Source: Hydrangea macrophylla
Taxonomy: Eukaryota > Streptophyta > Magnoliopsida > Cornales > Hydrangeaceae
Assembly (NCBI GenBank): GCA_033977485.1
Contig: CM066993.1
Location: 67,682,864 to 67,746,863 of the forward strand
Length of the DNA: 64,000 nt
Direction of reading: 5' to 3'
The translations under genes and the position numbers were made by a program. Below are positions 11,411 through 23,833 of the stretch, piece by piece; position 1 is the stretch's first letter, and each line of letters begins with the position of its first letter. Below the pieces are notes generated by a model that did not search any database, had not been told where the DNA came from, and worked only from the letters and a program-made list of their open reading frames with translations.

Positions 11411-11592
11411 AGAGCCCATTTGAATTAGCTCAAAATTAAAAATTAAGTGATATTAAGTGATAGAATTTGTTTGGGTTAGCTTAAAATATGGAATTGTTTG
11501 GGTTACCTGAAATATTAAGCTACTTTTTTCAGTTTAATTTTTCAAATTGATTTGTTAAATGCTGAAATTTTCAACTAAACCAAACGGGCTCT
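11411..11592. mobile_element. Short MITE with AGAGCCCGTTTG-type ends
   Basis: AGAGCCCATTTGAATTAGC at the left is mirrored by CCAAACGGGCTCT at the right; the 182-bp interior is AT-rich and has TTAAGTGATA direct repeats. Lies just beyond the 3' end of the Alba gene. No clear target duplication. Confidence 0.65.
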
Positions 11593-12023
11593 ATCAAGTG
11601 AAATCAAAGATCGCGCGCGTACAAGAACACCATTAAAAGGGAGCAAAAACAGGAGCTAAAGGTTCACAAAGTACAACAAAGTCCATAACATACAAAACAC
11701 TGAAAAACCAGAACTAAGAATGAAAGAATGTACTGCTCTATTATTACCCAAAGACACAGAAAATTGTACATCATCTGGATTCTGTCAGAACTAAACAAAA
11801 CTATTCCTACCTTCAAACTACAAAATCATAGCTGCCAAATAACAAAAGTAGCAGCTCACTATAAAACAAAATATCCCTACAAATGCATCAGTAAAACTCA
11901 CTTTTTTTTTTAAACCTTTTTTTTTTTTTTTTGTCTTCCTTACGCAGAACAAGATATAATCAGCAGAGCAGGCATCAAGAAAGTTTCTTCTAAACCAAAC
12001 TCTATATATCATAGTCTAGGGGT

Positions 12024-15000
12024 TCAGGCAGCTGCCTGGACCAAACCATTACCGTCGGATCTGAAATCACGCCCACGCCAATGGCCCCTGCCCCGTACTC
12101 GCCCACGTGCACGCCCACGGCCTGCAACACACCACATGTATTAGGAACTACACTAAGAGCCCGTTTGGGTTAGATGAAACATTAAGTGCTTGAATTTAAA
12201 CATTTATGTACGAATAGTTTCCAACATTCTACAAATGCAGATAAATCACGCCAATATTTCAAGACTCCCAACACTATTCATTCATAGAACTGGTACATCG
12301 ACATGTTAGATACAATATCAACAGAAAACCCTTCATCACAAAATGTGAGCTACTAAGCATGAATCTCGGTGGAGCAATATATGTATCATATTCACACTGA
12401 CACTATTACTGAGGATATGTTATTCTAACTACCAGAAGGTTTCTAGCTCTTCATCAATTGTTCTGGAATTCAAGGGGCTTGCATTTTGCCAAAGAAAAAA
12501 GCAAGAGTATGGTATTATATAATAAGTAGTCATAACAATCAAGCTTCTCCACTACTTCAACAATCATAACACAACCATTCCGGAGTGCACGTTTTCTTTC
12601 TTTTTTTCCACACGAATATTAGCAATGAGATTTTTTAAAGCCGAGGAAAAGGCGAGCGTAAAACATGGCAAGCTGCATTTTAAAATCAAGTATAGTCTTC
12701 ACTCTTCAGACAGAAAAGACCACCTCTTAGAATTCAAACACATTAACATAATAATATATGTGCCGGTCTATGCAATTAGTGCACTGTAACTGGACAAAAT
12801 TGTGTTCTTCCATCATACTAAACTTTGGAAACCCCAACACGTGTAAGCATGAAAGGACAGGTAATAGAATTTTTTCAAGCTAAGATCCCCACTGGATAAG
12901 AGTTAGCAATAAGCTTCATCTTATTACTATTTCAAAAAAGACAGTAGTCTGTGGATCAAGTCTCATCATTTTTTACATAAAAGAAATGATCCGAAAATCG
13001 GTGAAAGCCTACATGGTTGTTAGAATCTGTGGATAAACAATTCAATTCGAGTTTCATACAACACGATCACTACTAAATATGATTTCATTTTATTTTTTCC
13101 GGTCAGAGATAAAATACAATTCACGATTCATAATTTTGAACTTTTTAAGTCTTAAGTGGAAAACTTCAATTTTGAGCTTTGGTATTGCATGAAACCCGTG
13201 TTAAATTGTTATTTTGTTCACTTAAAGCATTCTACATGTGTTCTGTTATGTATCCAGTATGCACATATACGTTAGTATTTACTTTTTCTAAAAAGTGAAT
13301 CTGACAATTACGATTCAATAAGATTCACGATTTGACAACCATGGATAAATGTGAGCTTACCGCGGTCTTGAGCAGGTGGTGCCCCTGATCCACCGTAGTC
13401 ATTGTAACCACCAGCCTCTTGTTGCACATCCCCACCACCATAGCCTCCTCTACCACGGCCACGATAACCACGGCCTCTTCCCCACCCTCGACCTCTGCCG
13501 TATCCACGCCCCCCTTCCCACCCACCATCTCCATTGTACTCCACTCCATAGTTATTTCTCCCTGAAGATGCAATATAGAAACAGATAGATATAACAACCA
13601 CCTAATGTGTCGAGTCAAATTAAAGGAGCAAGTGAAAGGCAAATTCAGCTGCATGACAAGCAAAACACAAACAAAAAGGATTATGAAAATTGATCTGCTG
13701 ATCCCTAAACACATATACTGCATTTCAAAACATAATTCAAATTTTACGCAGTGAACCTCTGAACTATTATGAGCCCGTTTGTAATTGCTATGGGAAAGAG
13801 AGATTTTTCTGTTTATAGATTTTCAAAAACTCAGCAGGTTGTTGCTTCTTATTTAAGCCGTTTTGTGAGCTTTAAAGTGGAATCGATTTTTGAGAAAAGT
13901 GGGGAAAAGTATTTTCCAAATAGTGTCAAAACTCTCAATAATCCCAAATAAGTGATTGCCAGTCCAAACAAGTTTTTGCCATAATTTCTTTAGTCATGTC
14001 AAACATAACAAGACACTTAGAGTGGCCAAGGGGATTGAATTCTTGTTTACATAGTAAAAAGAGACTAAACATACACTCTTTCAAAGGAACCATAAATAGC
14101 TTCGTATTTATCCTGTGTTTTGCCCTATTTGGCGCTTTTCTATAAATTTATACTTGATTTATCTATCTATTTTAAAGAAGGCACTATGAATTTCTTTCCA
14201 CCACAGAAACAATGCAATACAACATCAAAAAGCATACCTCTACCTCTGCTCCTTCCTCGACCACCGCGTCCTCTACCTCGGATGCCTGGAGATCCCTCTG
14301 TTCCACAATAACTAGGTATAAATTACAAATTTTTTTAAAGAATGTTGATCAGAAACTGCTTATTATTGCTTTACCTCCTTCATACTCAAATTCAGTCCAT
14401 GGTTTGACTTGATCAGCTGGAATAGGAGGTTGATACCTGCAATTCGGCGTAGATGAGGATCAAACTATACATAAGGAACTCAAAGGGTATCAAGCTAATG
14501 GAAGGTGGTAAAATGACGCAAAAGCATAAAATAAGGTCCTCAACCAAAAATAATGGCATCAACCTATTTAGTAGATCCAAATAATGGCATCAAGCTACCA
14601 GTCTTGTACAGATCAATATAGACCAGCATGCCAACACAATAGACTAGTAGCTCTTCGGGTAAAAAAAAATCTTAAATAGCGATAAGAGATAGAAACAACA
14701 AGCATGCAATATAAGTAACATCTTGACCCACCAAACAAACACAAGATTACTTCAGTAACCCAGAAAGTCAATTTTATTGTAGATAATACTTAATAGTGAT
14801 ACGAAGATCAATAACTTTCAAGGATAAAAATGTGTCTCAAATTTACCCTGCAGAGGATGTGTCCAGCTCCTTCTTGGATAGTGTAATTGTTATCACTGAC
14901 ACGTGGCGAGTAGTTTCTATGCTGCGTAGTTCAAAAAAAAAAAAAGCATATAAGCTCAACGTTTCCAGATAGACACCACAGAAAGCAAAGAAGAAAAAGA

Positions 15001-15450
15001 CAGTTGATGAGCTTAAGAGGGATATTGTGGCTTTACGGGAAAAGTCCTTCTTCTAATGGTTCCCACGTGTCAGTTATATCTGTAGAACCAATTGATGTGT
15101 TCTGATAGAGACCAGCGATCCTTCTCTGGAACAGAAAATCTTAGTGAGTACAAAATGCACAATTAAGAGCCCATTACGGTTAGCTTTTACAAGTACCACT
15201 TTTAGCAACAAGAGATTTTGTAAAAAAAAGCTATAAAAATCGGAGCTTTCTAAAAAAAGGCTGTTTTAGCTTCAAAGAGGAATCAGTTTTTTTTTTTTTT
15301 TGAAGCTTTGAAATAACTAATCCAAACACTCACAGCTTTTTAATCAATCACTTTATTCAGTGATTGCAAAGAATAAGCTATCCCAAAAGGGCCACGATTC
15401 CAAAGAAAGAATATTCTATTCTAGAAAAGGCTTGGTCTACAGGGAGAAAA

Positions 15451-15496
<46 letters not shown>

Positions 15497-17864
15497 AGTC
15501 CCATAAATCACTGCCCACCTTAATCAGTTCCACAATCATCACAGTCTTGTTGATAGCTCTGCCCATGGCCTTAAGAGCAATTTCATCAGCTCCTTTCTCC
15601 TGCAATATGCAGACACACATAAGCGTGAAGGATGGTGTGTTAGTGACGATAAAACTATGTATATCCATGAGTCCTGACAAATGCTTGCGAAGGGTTTTTA
15701 AAAACAAGGAAGATTTAACCAAATAAAATGTATGGAAAAATGAAGTGAGACACAGAGAACTGTCAATAACTCAATTTACAAATAGGTATTCAGAAACTCT
15801 CAATCAAATGCATGCAAATGCCCCAAAGCACACAAAGAAGTTAAGCAACTCTTTACAACAAACAACAAAAATAAAGTGAAGACGACTTCAAAAGAGAAGG
15901 ATAAGAAATCCTACTAACAAGAATGGGAAAGATTGAAAGAACTCCCAAAGTAGTAAATCACCTTAAACAGAAAGAATGATAACTAATTCCCACTCCATCA
16001 CCACCTCCCTTCCATAAGTTTTTGTTGGGTGTGGCTCATATTGTAATGGGTCCGTTACAGTAGGCCCAAGAGTCAAGGGGAGGGCCCTGGGGCCCATGGC
16101 GCAAACAATATATATAGGAGATATATATGATGTAACCCTAATTCGTTTTGATAGTGGAAATTTCAGGCTCTCCGGTGTGGACGTAGGCACATTGCCGAAC
16201 CACGTGATAATTCTTTGTCTCTTTAATCTTTCTGTTTTTCATATATTGTTTGCGTGTGATTGTTTCGATCCAACAGTTTTCAACAAAAGGACATTCATGT
16301 TTAAGCATCTCACCCGGAAGAAAATTAATTTTATGGGGTAAAAAATTGATGAGAAAACAGAAAAGATCCACACATACACACACACACACAAAATATCGTG
16401 GACTACTTGAAATAATAGGCCCATGCATAATTTCTTGCCAGAAAGATACTTGAGATATAGTTATTTGATTTTTGAGCATAAACAGAAAACAAGCACAGCA
16501 TAAAGTCTCCTTTCTGCTACTGAGTATAAACATACATGGAATCCACAAGAGAAAGTGGATTTAATATTAAATGGTGGTAAGATAAGCATGACCAAGGCAG
16601 AATATGAGTTATTCAAGAATTTCTTCACCATTAATGGAAAAGCAGAGCGGACTTCACCACCATAACAAATGCGGATTACTACATAAGAACCCCCCTTAAA
16701 TGCACGCACAACACACCCACTTCACTCTCCACTCCCCTCCTACACATTTCCACCACTCGCAATCTATACGAAAATGTCATTTTCTCTGCATGGTAACAAG
16801 TAAGATGGAGAATGAAATAAATCCAAAAGTGAGATTTCAGAATCATGCACACTGGACAAGACAAACCAGCAGTAAGGAGCAAATATGAGAATACGACAGA
16901 GGTGTTGCATGAACATTCTTTATGTTCTGATTCGGACAGCGGTATGAGGGAATTTTTTTATGAGAATACACCCCCACGCTGAAACTAGGATGAACAATGA
17001 ATAAGTGCCTTGGTTGCATGGTACACCACAAACCGATTGAATTTATACGGGGATGATACATATGATCACATGATTCACATCATTTGGTACCAAATTGTAA
17101 AAAAAACACTTGCACAAGGAAAAAGAAAGAACAAGAAATAAGAATCCGGAACAGCTAAAGTTCTCAAGATCGCCTTTTAAGGATCAATTTACGACCCACC
17201 CAAGGTTCTGATCTGATGGATGAATTAAATCCATGAGGAATGGATTGAAGCAATCCAAAGAAAATTGAAACAAAAATACAGAGGTCATATAGACTGAAAA
17301 CAAACACCTACATAATCTTTTTGTTCTTCTTCTTTTACTTCCCAATTTTCTCATATTATGATATCTTTTTTAAGTAATTACAGGCAAGCAAGGGACTTTT
17401 AGAGGTACACGTACACCCAACAAAATCAAATTAACCAATCCATAAACCGCTTTACTACAAAAAATGGGAAATATATATATATATACATACATACATACAT
17501 ACATACAATTAACACAGTGTGTGAACTTATTATAGGTTATTCCAGTCTTTCACAATGCGGAAAATATTTATCACAACCATAAGGACAACCACATATAATG
17601 TACAAACCCATATAGCAAAAAACTAGAAACACATTCACCTCCCAGAAACACGAGTATCTAGCATAGAAATCTGTAGATAGCTTCGCACGTATAGTACATA
17701 GATATATACATATATCTGCAAATACAGAGAGAGAGAGAGACCTGGAGCAGAGTGGTAGCATAAGTAATGTAGTTCCTCATCCTCCCCTGGGTGTTCACAC
17801 GAATCTCATTCTCGTTAATTGGCGTCTCCGGCTTCGGCTTCTCCACCCTCTGATACCGATCCAT
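12024..17864 (-). CDS. Alba-domain RNA/DNA-binding protein with C-terminal RGG/RG region (ALBA4/5/6 type), complete
   Basis: Eight exons on the minus strand: 17742-17864, 15519-15599, 15037-15125, 14847-14921, 14375-14436, 14238-14297, 13361-13561, 12024-12121. All junctions are GT-AG and phases agree, giving 789 nt, 262 residues plus TGA. Exons 1-4 encode the Alba domain (residues about 18-120): NENEIRVNTQGRMRNYITYA, KAMGRAINKTVMIVELIK and SVITITLSKKELD. Residues about 144-262 are glycine/arginine-rich with many RGRG repeats, ending GLVQAAA. Alba proteins bind RNA and DNA; long RGG-tailed plant members act in the cytoplasm and RNP granules and share ancestry with Rpp25-type RNase P/MRP subunits. 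The ATG is fixed by an acceptor AG directly before it. Introns hold MITE pieces and a G42 tract. Splicing is inferred from sequence only. Confidence 0.95.
12155..12215. mobile_element. Single MITE end (AGAGCCCGTTTGGG) in Alba intron 7
   Basis: AAGAGCCCGTTTGGGTTAG matches the ends of the MITEs at 11,411 and 15,167. No inverted partner was found nearby, so this is a truncated or recombined copy. Right limit is arbitrary. Confidence 0.5.
13771..13962. mobile_element. Probable MITE (GAGCCCGTTTG end) in Alba intron 6
   Basis: GAGCCCGTTTGTAATTGCT at the left is partly mirrored by GATTGCCAGTCCAAACAAG at the right. The inversion is imperfect, so limits are approximate. Confidence 0.4.
15167..15393. 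mobile_element. MITE in Alba intron 2, 41 bp from the exon 3 acceptor
   Basis: GAGCCCATTACGGTTAGCTT at the left pairs with AATAAGCTATCCC and AAAAGGGCC at the right. It occupies most of the space between exon 3 (begins at 15,125 on the minus strand) and the G42 tract, so it contributes the sequence upstream of the acceptor in the transcript. Confidence 0.65.
15454..15495 (+). repeat. G42 homopolymer in Alba intron 2 (C42 in the transcript)
   Basis: Forty-two uninterrupted G on the plus strand. The coding strand is minus, so the pre-mRNA reads C42 beginning 23 nt after the exon 2 donor. The template strand is therefore the G-rich strand. Confidence 0.85.
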
Positions 17865-18456
17865 CTGAAAAATCACCGACCACAACCGCACACAAATTAT
17901 CACCCAAATCCAATCAAACCCACAAACAAAAATAAAATAAAATAATAAATTTTGAAGATATGAATCAGATTTGAAGCAGTAAAAAGTGAAGATAATTACC
18001 GAAAATCACCCACCATACCACACACAAATTGACCACCCAAAAAATTGAAGTTACAAAAATAACAACCCACATATAAAAAACAATTTTTTTGAGGTTATGA
18101 ATCAGATTTGAAGCAGCAAAAGTGAAAATAACAAAAATTACCTTTTAGTCTCAGCGAGTTCGAAGCGAAAGATATAAAAAATTCGAAAACCCAACAAAAA
18201 AAAAAAGAAAGAGAAAGAATTTTTTTTTTGAGGATTTGAATCAGCAGAAGCTCAACGAATATCAACGTCAATATATTTTTTTCAGCGAGTTCGAAGCGAA
18301 AGGTACAATAAATCTCTAAATATCACCCACCGGACCACCCAGAAAATTTTAATTAACAAAAATAAAAACCCACAAATAAAAAACAAATTTTTTTTTTTTT
18401 TTTTTTAAGGATATGAATCAGTAAAAGCTCAACGAATTTCAAAGTAAATGTTTTAC
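17865..18456 (-). other. 5'UTR intron of the Alba gene containing duplicated exon ends
   Basis: The minus strand has AAAAGG|GTAAAAC at 18,456 as a donor and GATTTTTCAG directly before the ATG at 17,864 as acceptor, giving a 592-bp leader intron. Inside are imperfect copies of the leader exon end: the block that reads CTTTCGCTTCGAACTCGCTGA on the minus strand recurs (anchors on plus at 18,469, 18,283 and 18,152), twice followed by an AAAAGG GTAA-type donor. Intron assignment is inferred from splice signals and gene structure. Confidence 0.6.
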
Positions 18457-18590
18457 CCTTTTGTGCTTCAGCGAGTTCGCAGCGAAAGGTAATAATCTCT
18501 GAAAACCCGCTCCCTATTTTACTTGTTCTTCCCTGGCTTCAGCTCAAGAGAGGGTGGCGTGGTCAGTTCTCTCCTGATCTGTTTTATAGG
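18457..18590 (-). promoter_or_regulatory. Alba core promoter and leader exon
   Basis: On the minus strand a TATA-like CCTATAAAAC lies at 18,581-18,590. A start about 30 bp downstream would give a leader exon of roughly 100 nt ending at the 18,457 donor. Upstream is a CT-rich patch (18,600-18,645), common near plant start sites. Confidence 0.5.
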
Positions 18591-18731
18591 AAATTTTTTA
18601 GAGAGAGAAAAAAAAAGTTTGACAGAGAGAGAGAGAGAAAGGGGGATATGTAGGGCTGACGATGGCGGTCGTATCGCCAACGAGACCGCCTGGTTTATCT
18701 GATTTTTTTACTTTGTTGTACTTTATCTGTC

Positions 18732-18766
18732 GGCCCCACAGTGGGCCATAATATGCTGCCACGTGT
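18732..18766 (-). promoter_or_regulatory. Upstream elements of Alba: GGCCCA-type sites and a G-box
   Basis: Plus strand CACGTG (G-box, 18,760-18,765) lies next to GTGGGCC (18,741-18,747), which on the minus strand reads GGCCCAC, a site II-like element found before many ribosomal and RNA-binding protein genes. Sites are seen; activity is inferred. Confidence 0.45.
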
Positions 18767-19278
18767 TTCAGCTCCGTGCTTCTTGTGATCTGATAATCAC
18801 AATACTCAAATGACGTCCAATCAATGATGGCCATGTATTTTTTGGAGTTAGAACTTATAATAAGCTGTTAATCTAATTGGTACAATTTTTTAGAAGTAAT
18901 GATTAAATTGTAGCGGTGTTTGTTAACATAAATTTTTATATAACTTATATGTTGTGTATTGTTTATATTGTTTTTAATAACAGTCTAAATATAATTTTAA
19001 ATTTTAAAATTATTTTATTAAAATAAATAAATTCTAAGATTCATATCTCAAGTGATGTATACAACAATAGAAAAGATGAGATGAATACATAATGATAGAA
19101 TTTTAAACAAGTGATGTACTGAATTGAATTGGGGTAATTTATGCTAATAGAAAATAAAATAAAGTACAAGGTTTTTCAATGAAAGATTCATTAATGGCAA
19201 ATAACTATAAGTTGAAAAAACACCTCCAACTCAAGTTTAAATAAGTTGCCTTTTGGACCTTAAATAAGTTTTAAAAAT

Positions 19279-19460
19279 GGGTAATTCTTGGAACACAACT
19301 TTTATACAACTTTCACACAACCTCCTAAAAGATGTGTCTATCTCTCTTCTGTGTCACTTGTGTCACTGTGAGGTCTAGTGACATCACAAGAAAAAGATAG
19401 ACATATCTTTTAAGAAGGTTGTGTGATAATTGTATGAAAATTATGTCCCAAAAATTACTC
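19279..19460. mobile_element. MULE-like foldback MITE, second copy
   Basis: The arms match over about 45 bp in inverted orientation (GGGTAATTCTTGGAACACAA versus the reverse complement of the right end). Flanks TTTAAAAAT (19,270-19,278) and TTTAAAAAA (19,461-19,469) fit a 9-bp duplication with one mismatch. The inner GATGTGTCTATCTCTC and GTGTCACTGTG blocks are shared with the copy at 9327-9576. Confidence 0.7.
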
Positions 19461-19559
19461 TTTAAAAAAAATTATAAATTCTAAAGCTATAAGTCACACT
19501 AAACACTTCATTTTACTCATTCTAAGTTATAAGCTCTAAGTTGCAACTTATTAGCTGAA

Positions 19560-19824
19560 ACAATCAGGCCAGGGCGATGCCCAAGAGTTAGAGTTGGCCA
19601 GAGCTTTTGATCTCCTAAAAGGAGATGTGTGAGTGGGTTGTACAGATGAATTTCAAGTAGCTGGGCGAACCGTATCCAAAGCTTAGCGTGGACTTAAATC
19701 CTGCCACCCATTCATCTCCCTGACTTACCTGATGCATGTATTGTGGGGTTGGTGCACGTGCCCAGAGTTTGCCCCCTGTTTCTACACAGAGGACAGGTTG
19801 GGGAATTTGTCCTCGCCATTCCAA

Positions 19825-19850
<26 letters not shown>
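19560..19850 (+). other. Possible SINE-like unit ending in an A tract and TA repeat
   Basis: A stretch starting near GGCCAGGGCGATGCCC, with GACTTAAATCCTGCC resembling a degenerate pol III B box (19,687), ending in A11 and a TA run at 19,822-19,857. The A-to-B box spacing is not typical, so the SINE assignment is weak. The gypsy B LTR starts directly after it. Confidence 0.3.
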
Positions 19851-19855
<5 letters not shown>

Positions 19856-21445
19856 TATCCCATCATATAACACTCGTATGCATGTTGTTGCATTTTATTA
19901 CATTGCGATGCATGATAATGTGATGTGTTGTGCATTTGTGGCACATGTGAGAGTGGGTTGTGACTCACGAGTCGATTTGGGTGTTTGTGTAAGAGAACCC
20001 TTTGAAAATGTGTTGAATGAATGTTTGGATGTTGTGACGTCTCTCCGAGATTAAGACGGTCATTATGGAATACCCTATATGTTTATCAGAAAATAAATGT
20101 TTACCTGTGTATTTCACTGTCTATATTATTATCTGGTTTAGAATATATTTCTAATGTTAATTTTAGTATCCTAGTGATGACAAATTAACACGCTATAATT
20201 AGTAGGCTAATTAGTAATTTTGTAAAATCATGTGAAATCACGTTTTAGCAACCAAACGGAAATTAGGCGAAAACTTTTATAATTTTAAGTTTCACTCGTG
20301 AAGCAATGAAGTATGCGTGTAAGAAGTTTCGGAGAATAATTAGGAGTTTTGAGAACTCGTGGGGAGGTAAACAAAATTTCTGAGAGTTGCGCCTATATAT
20401 AGAAAGAGTTGAGATATTTTCATAAATTAACCTAAAATTAGAAATTCAAGAGAGAGGAGATTGGGGATTTCTTCGCTTAGAGCTTCAAGACACAAATCGA
20501 CGGACTTCTGCTCGTTTATATTCTCCCAAATTTCATATTCGAACTCCTCAAGGTAAGGCCGTCGTTTTGATATCCATTAGGTCATGTTTTGATATGTTTT
20601 TCGAAAACTCATTTTCTAGAATTTTCATGAAAGTTGATAATCGGATTTTTGATCGATAGGAATTATACTAGACAGTCTTCTGCACTATCTTTGTGCTCAT
20701 GTTTTCTCTAGAACAAAGTTTAAGAGCGTTAATCGGAGGTGAGTGATTCAACCATGTGTTTTGGAATGATTTATTGACATGTATTCATCTTCTGTATGAA
20801 AAGCATGTCTTAGTTTATAGATATATTTTGTTTAGTTCATATTGGGCAACTATATTGATAAGTAGGTCCAATTGCACGGTGAAATGTTTGATTATGTCGA
20901 AAGCACGGTGAAATGTATTTGAGTATGCTTATTTGCCATTTGGTTCAAAGGAGCACGTGGTACCAAGCCATTTTGTAGAGCCGTTATAGGCATAAGGTTG
21001 CACGTTTAAAGAAAAGAAATGTGGATCTTACCTACTTATTGGCAAGGAGTCGCGGTCTAGGAGGGTGGAACGTACACGTGAAACTCCGGAGACTAGTATG
21101 AATTGTAGAGATGTGAATGCAAGCATGTTTATCATTCATGTGCATCATTGATTTATTTACTAAGTGTTAGCTTAAACAAATCGAATAATGTATAGTTATT
21201 CAAATAACCATTTTCAGGTATCAATGCCGACGAGGAATCGAGGAGGTGATCACGAGATGTTGGGAATTCACCTAGAAGACGACTCATCACGCTTTATCTC
21301 GTAGTTTTGTAATAGAAGTATAATAGCCTTGTATATGTTTTATTTTCATTTCCAAATATTGTAAGGAATTACTTTCGAGTAACTAGAACTACATTTTGTA
21401 TTAACTTGAAAAACATGGAATGGGTTGGTTAAGTTATTATGAATC

Positions 21446-23692
21446 TGTCACGACCCATCCCACTACGCGTGGAGATAGGACACGTGGCACGCCACCAAGG
21501 CTCATCCAAACATCATATGACTTATACGCAGCGAAAAGAACTTTAAAAACAACCCTGGGTATTTTAAAACTTAGGAAACGTTGCCCTCTGAGTTGAAAAT
21601 CTATTAAAATCAGAGTTATAAAAAGTTTTGTTCAATTGAAAACACATCCAAAAGAATCAATTTTGAAAACAGAGGTTCAGTCGACTGTACCTAGCAGAAA
21701 TCAATTTTGAAAACAGAGGTCCAGTCGACTGATCAGGGAACCCAGTCGACTGCACTGGTTACTATTTGGATCAGTAGTTGGAATCTACAGTAGTTCAGTC
21801 GACTGATCAAAGGTCCCCAGTCGACTGTGTTAAGCAGAACCAAAATACAACATTTTCAAAAGGGGTCCAGTCGACTGATCAGGGAACCCAGTCGACTGGT
21901 TTTACCATTATTCGAAGCAGTGGCCAAAATCAACAGTGTTCAGTCGACTAATAAAGGGTCCAGTCGACTGCTTCTCTTACTATTCACTTTCAGTGTCTCA
22001 ACCCCATGGGATCCAGTCGACTGATCCATGGTCCAGTCGACTGCTCTCCTGCTAGGCAGCCTGTAATGAAATTTAACAACTCATGCTACTCCAAACTTAA
22101 CACCAATATAACCACAACTGATTTTCAACATTTGAAACATAATCAAAGATGTTCAATTACAAGATTACAATACTATGAAACTAATCTATGATTCTATTAC
22201 ATCATATTATTACAATTTCCCAATCCTTACACAAATTGTAGGATTAAAACAAAAACATATACAAAGGTGATTCCCCGACGTTCCTCGGCCTCACTCAACA
22301 AGCTTCTTCTTGTCTTTCTTCTTACCTGCAATGGAGTACATCTTCACTGCTCAGCTATTTGTTGAGCGTACAATTCTAAATGTATGCTTATATGACAGTT
22401 CATGGTTTAAGCATCTAAAACACATAGAAATAGTCTCTAGGGTGAGTGGTACGCATTCATTCGGTCGATGCCATAGGAGGCCCACCTTTCCCACGCATCT
22501 CGTACACTGGTTGGGCCTTCCTCCATACCAGGTACCGTGTCCTGGTTGGGCCCACCTCCAATCCAGATACAACTACAATTCCAATTCCATCACGGTCATA
22601 ATCAAATCACAATCCTCAAGGTTCGAGGAGCTTACTCCGGATGAATTTGCACCAAACTCCACTTTAACCCAAGTAGACACATAGCATGCTCACATAAACA
22701 GTTATACGTGCTTTTCATATAATTTCACGTGCATAATTAATGGGCCTAATTAATACATAAATTTCGCCCGGATCCAAAGATATCAAAAATGATGTTCAAA
22801 ACATGAAAATCCATATATTTCATAGATCTAGAATTCATACCTCGTGCGATTCTCTTCAAATTTTGAAGGATCGTCTAGGGAGCTAATTAATCGTCGGATT
22901 TCAAATTATACGCGATTCCTACGAGTTTTACCTGATTTTCCCCAAAAGTCTAGGATTAAGATTTTTACAAAAATTGGCCAAACACGGCCTAAGTAGTATC
23001 AAAACGTAGATCTTACCTCCACGAGTTCAAATATGAAATTTGGTGAACATCTGACAGACAAAAGGTCGTCGATCGGCGTCACAAAGCTCGAAGCACCCAA
23101 TCTCCCTTCTCTCTCCTCTTTCTAGATATTTTTGGCAAGTTTTGGATGAGAATGAATCTTATCCATTACTATTTATAGGCAAACGTTCTGGAAATTTTGT
23201 TTACCTCCCCGCAAGTTCCTCAAACTTCTAATTAGCTCTCGAAACTTCGCACACGTCCATTTTATAACTTTATGAGTGAAAACTATAAATTTCAAAAGTT
23301 TTCGACTAGGTTTCGTTTGGGTCCAAAAATAACGTCCGAAAACTATATTCTGTGGAATCTCTACCCAACCTACCTTTTTAATTAACGTATCACTAACGTT
23401 CTCACCACAGTGCTCAAACTGATATAACAATATCGAGATTACTAGAAATTATACTACACAGGTATAATTACTATTCACAGGAATACCAGATAAAGTCAAA
23501 TCACATTTAAATCATATAAATGTCATTTAGTCATGCCAATGCAAAATGTAAAATTCCATGTTCTCGTGTCCTCACTGACACCTTACCGTTGACCCACGTC
23601 AACCTCAACTCAAATTATTAATAACATTAATAATTTCAAAATCTCAAATGATGCATTTTCAAAAATCATAAATTTCTGGAACGGGTGTGACA
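21446..23692 (-). mobile_element. Solo LTR nested in gypsy B 5' LTR, TSD GAATC
   Basis: A 2247-bp LTR flanked by GAATC at 21,441-21,445 and 23,693-23,697. On the minus strand it starts TGTCACACCCG and ends GGGTCGTGACA. It is a relative of the gypsy A and B LTRs (shared leader blocks at 23,180-23,310 on the minus strand). A CAGTCGACTG array lies at 21,678-22,042, near the LTR's 3' end. No internal region remains. Confidence 0.88.
21678..22042. repeat. CAGTCGACTG palindrome array, paired
   Basis: About eleven copies of a perfect 10-bp palindrome, one or two with a mismatch. They are mostly in pairs whose starts are 20, 20, 21, 21 and 22 bp apart, the pairs being separated by longer AT-richer spacers. 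Many are followed by ATCA or ATCC. Confidence 0.88.
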
Positions 23693-23833
23693 GAATCTAA
23701 ACCTGGAGTTCACATTTTCAAAGGTTTACTTGTCGATTTCATGTCTTGATTTAATGATTGAGGTAGTTAACGATCGCAAGGGTCGCTTGACCTTAAGCAA
23801 TATCCTAGTGTAAGAAGGATTACTGTCAGGGGG

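Noticed and set aside
13325..13723. Open frame overlapping Alba exon 7 in another phase, and a plus-strand frame at 13,376-13,588.
   Set aside because: Both are shadows of the low-complexity glycine/arginine exon; the spliced Alba frame explains the composition.
15364..15726. Plus-strand frame with a poly-Gly run and minus-strand frame with a poly-Pro run.
   Set aside because: The runs are the G42 homopolymer translated; only 15,519-15,599 on the minus strand is real exon.
17537..17903. Minus-strand frame extending Alba exon 1 upstream of the ATG and downstream past the donor.
   Set aside because: The upstream part is intron ending in TTTTTCAG at the ATG; the downstream part crosses a GT donor with GA/CT repeats.
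21678..22042. CAGTCGACTG arrays look like a CRISPR array (short repeats with unique spacers).
   Set aside because: Repeats are 10-bp palindromes with 10-12 bp spacers within an LTR with exact target duplications in a plant genome; no cas genes and the wrong repeat and spacer sizes.
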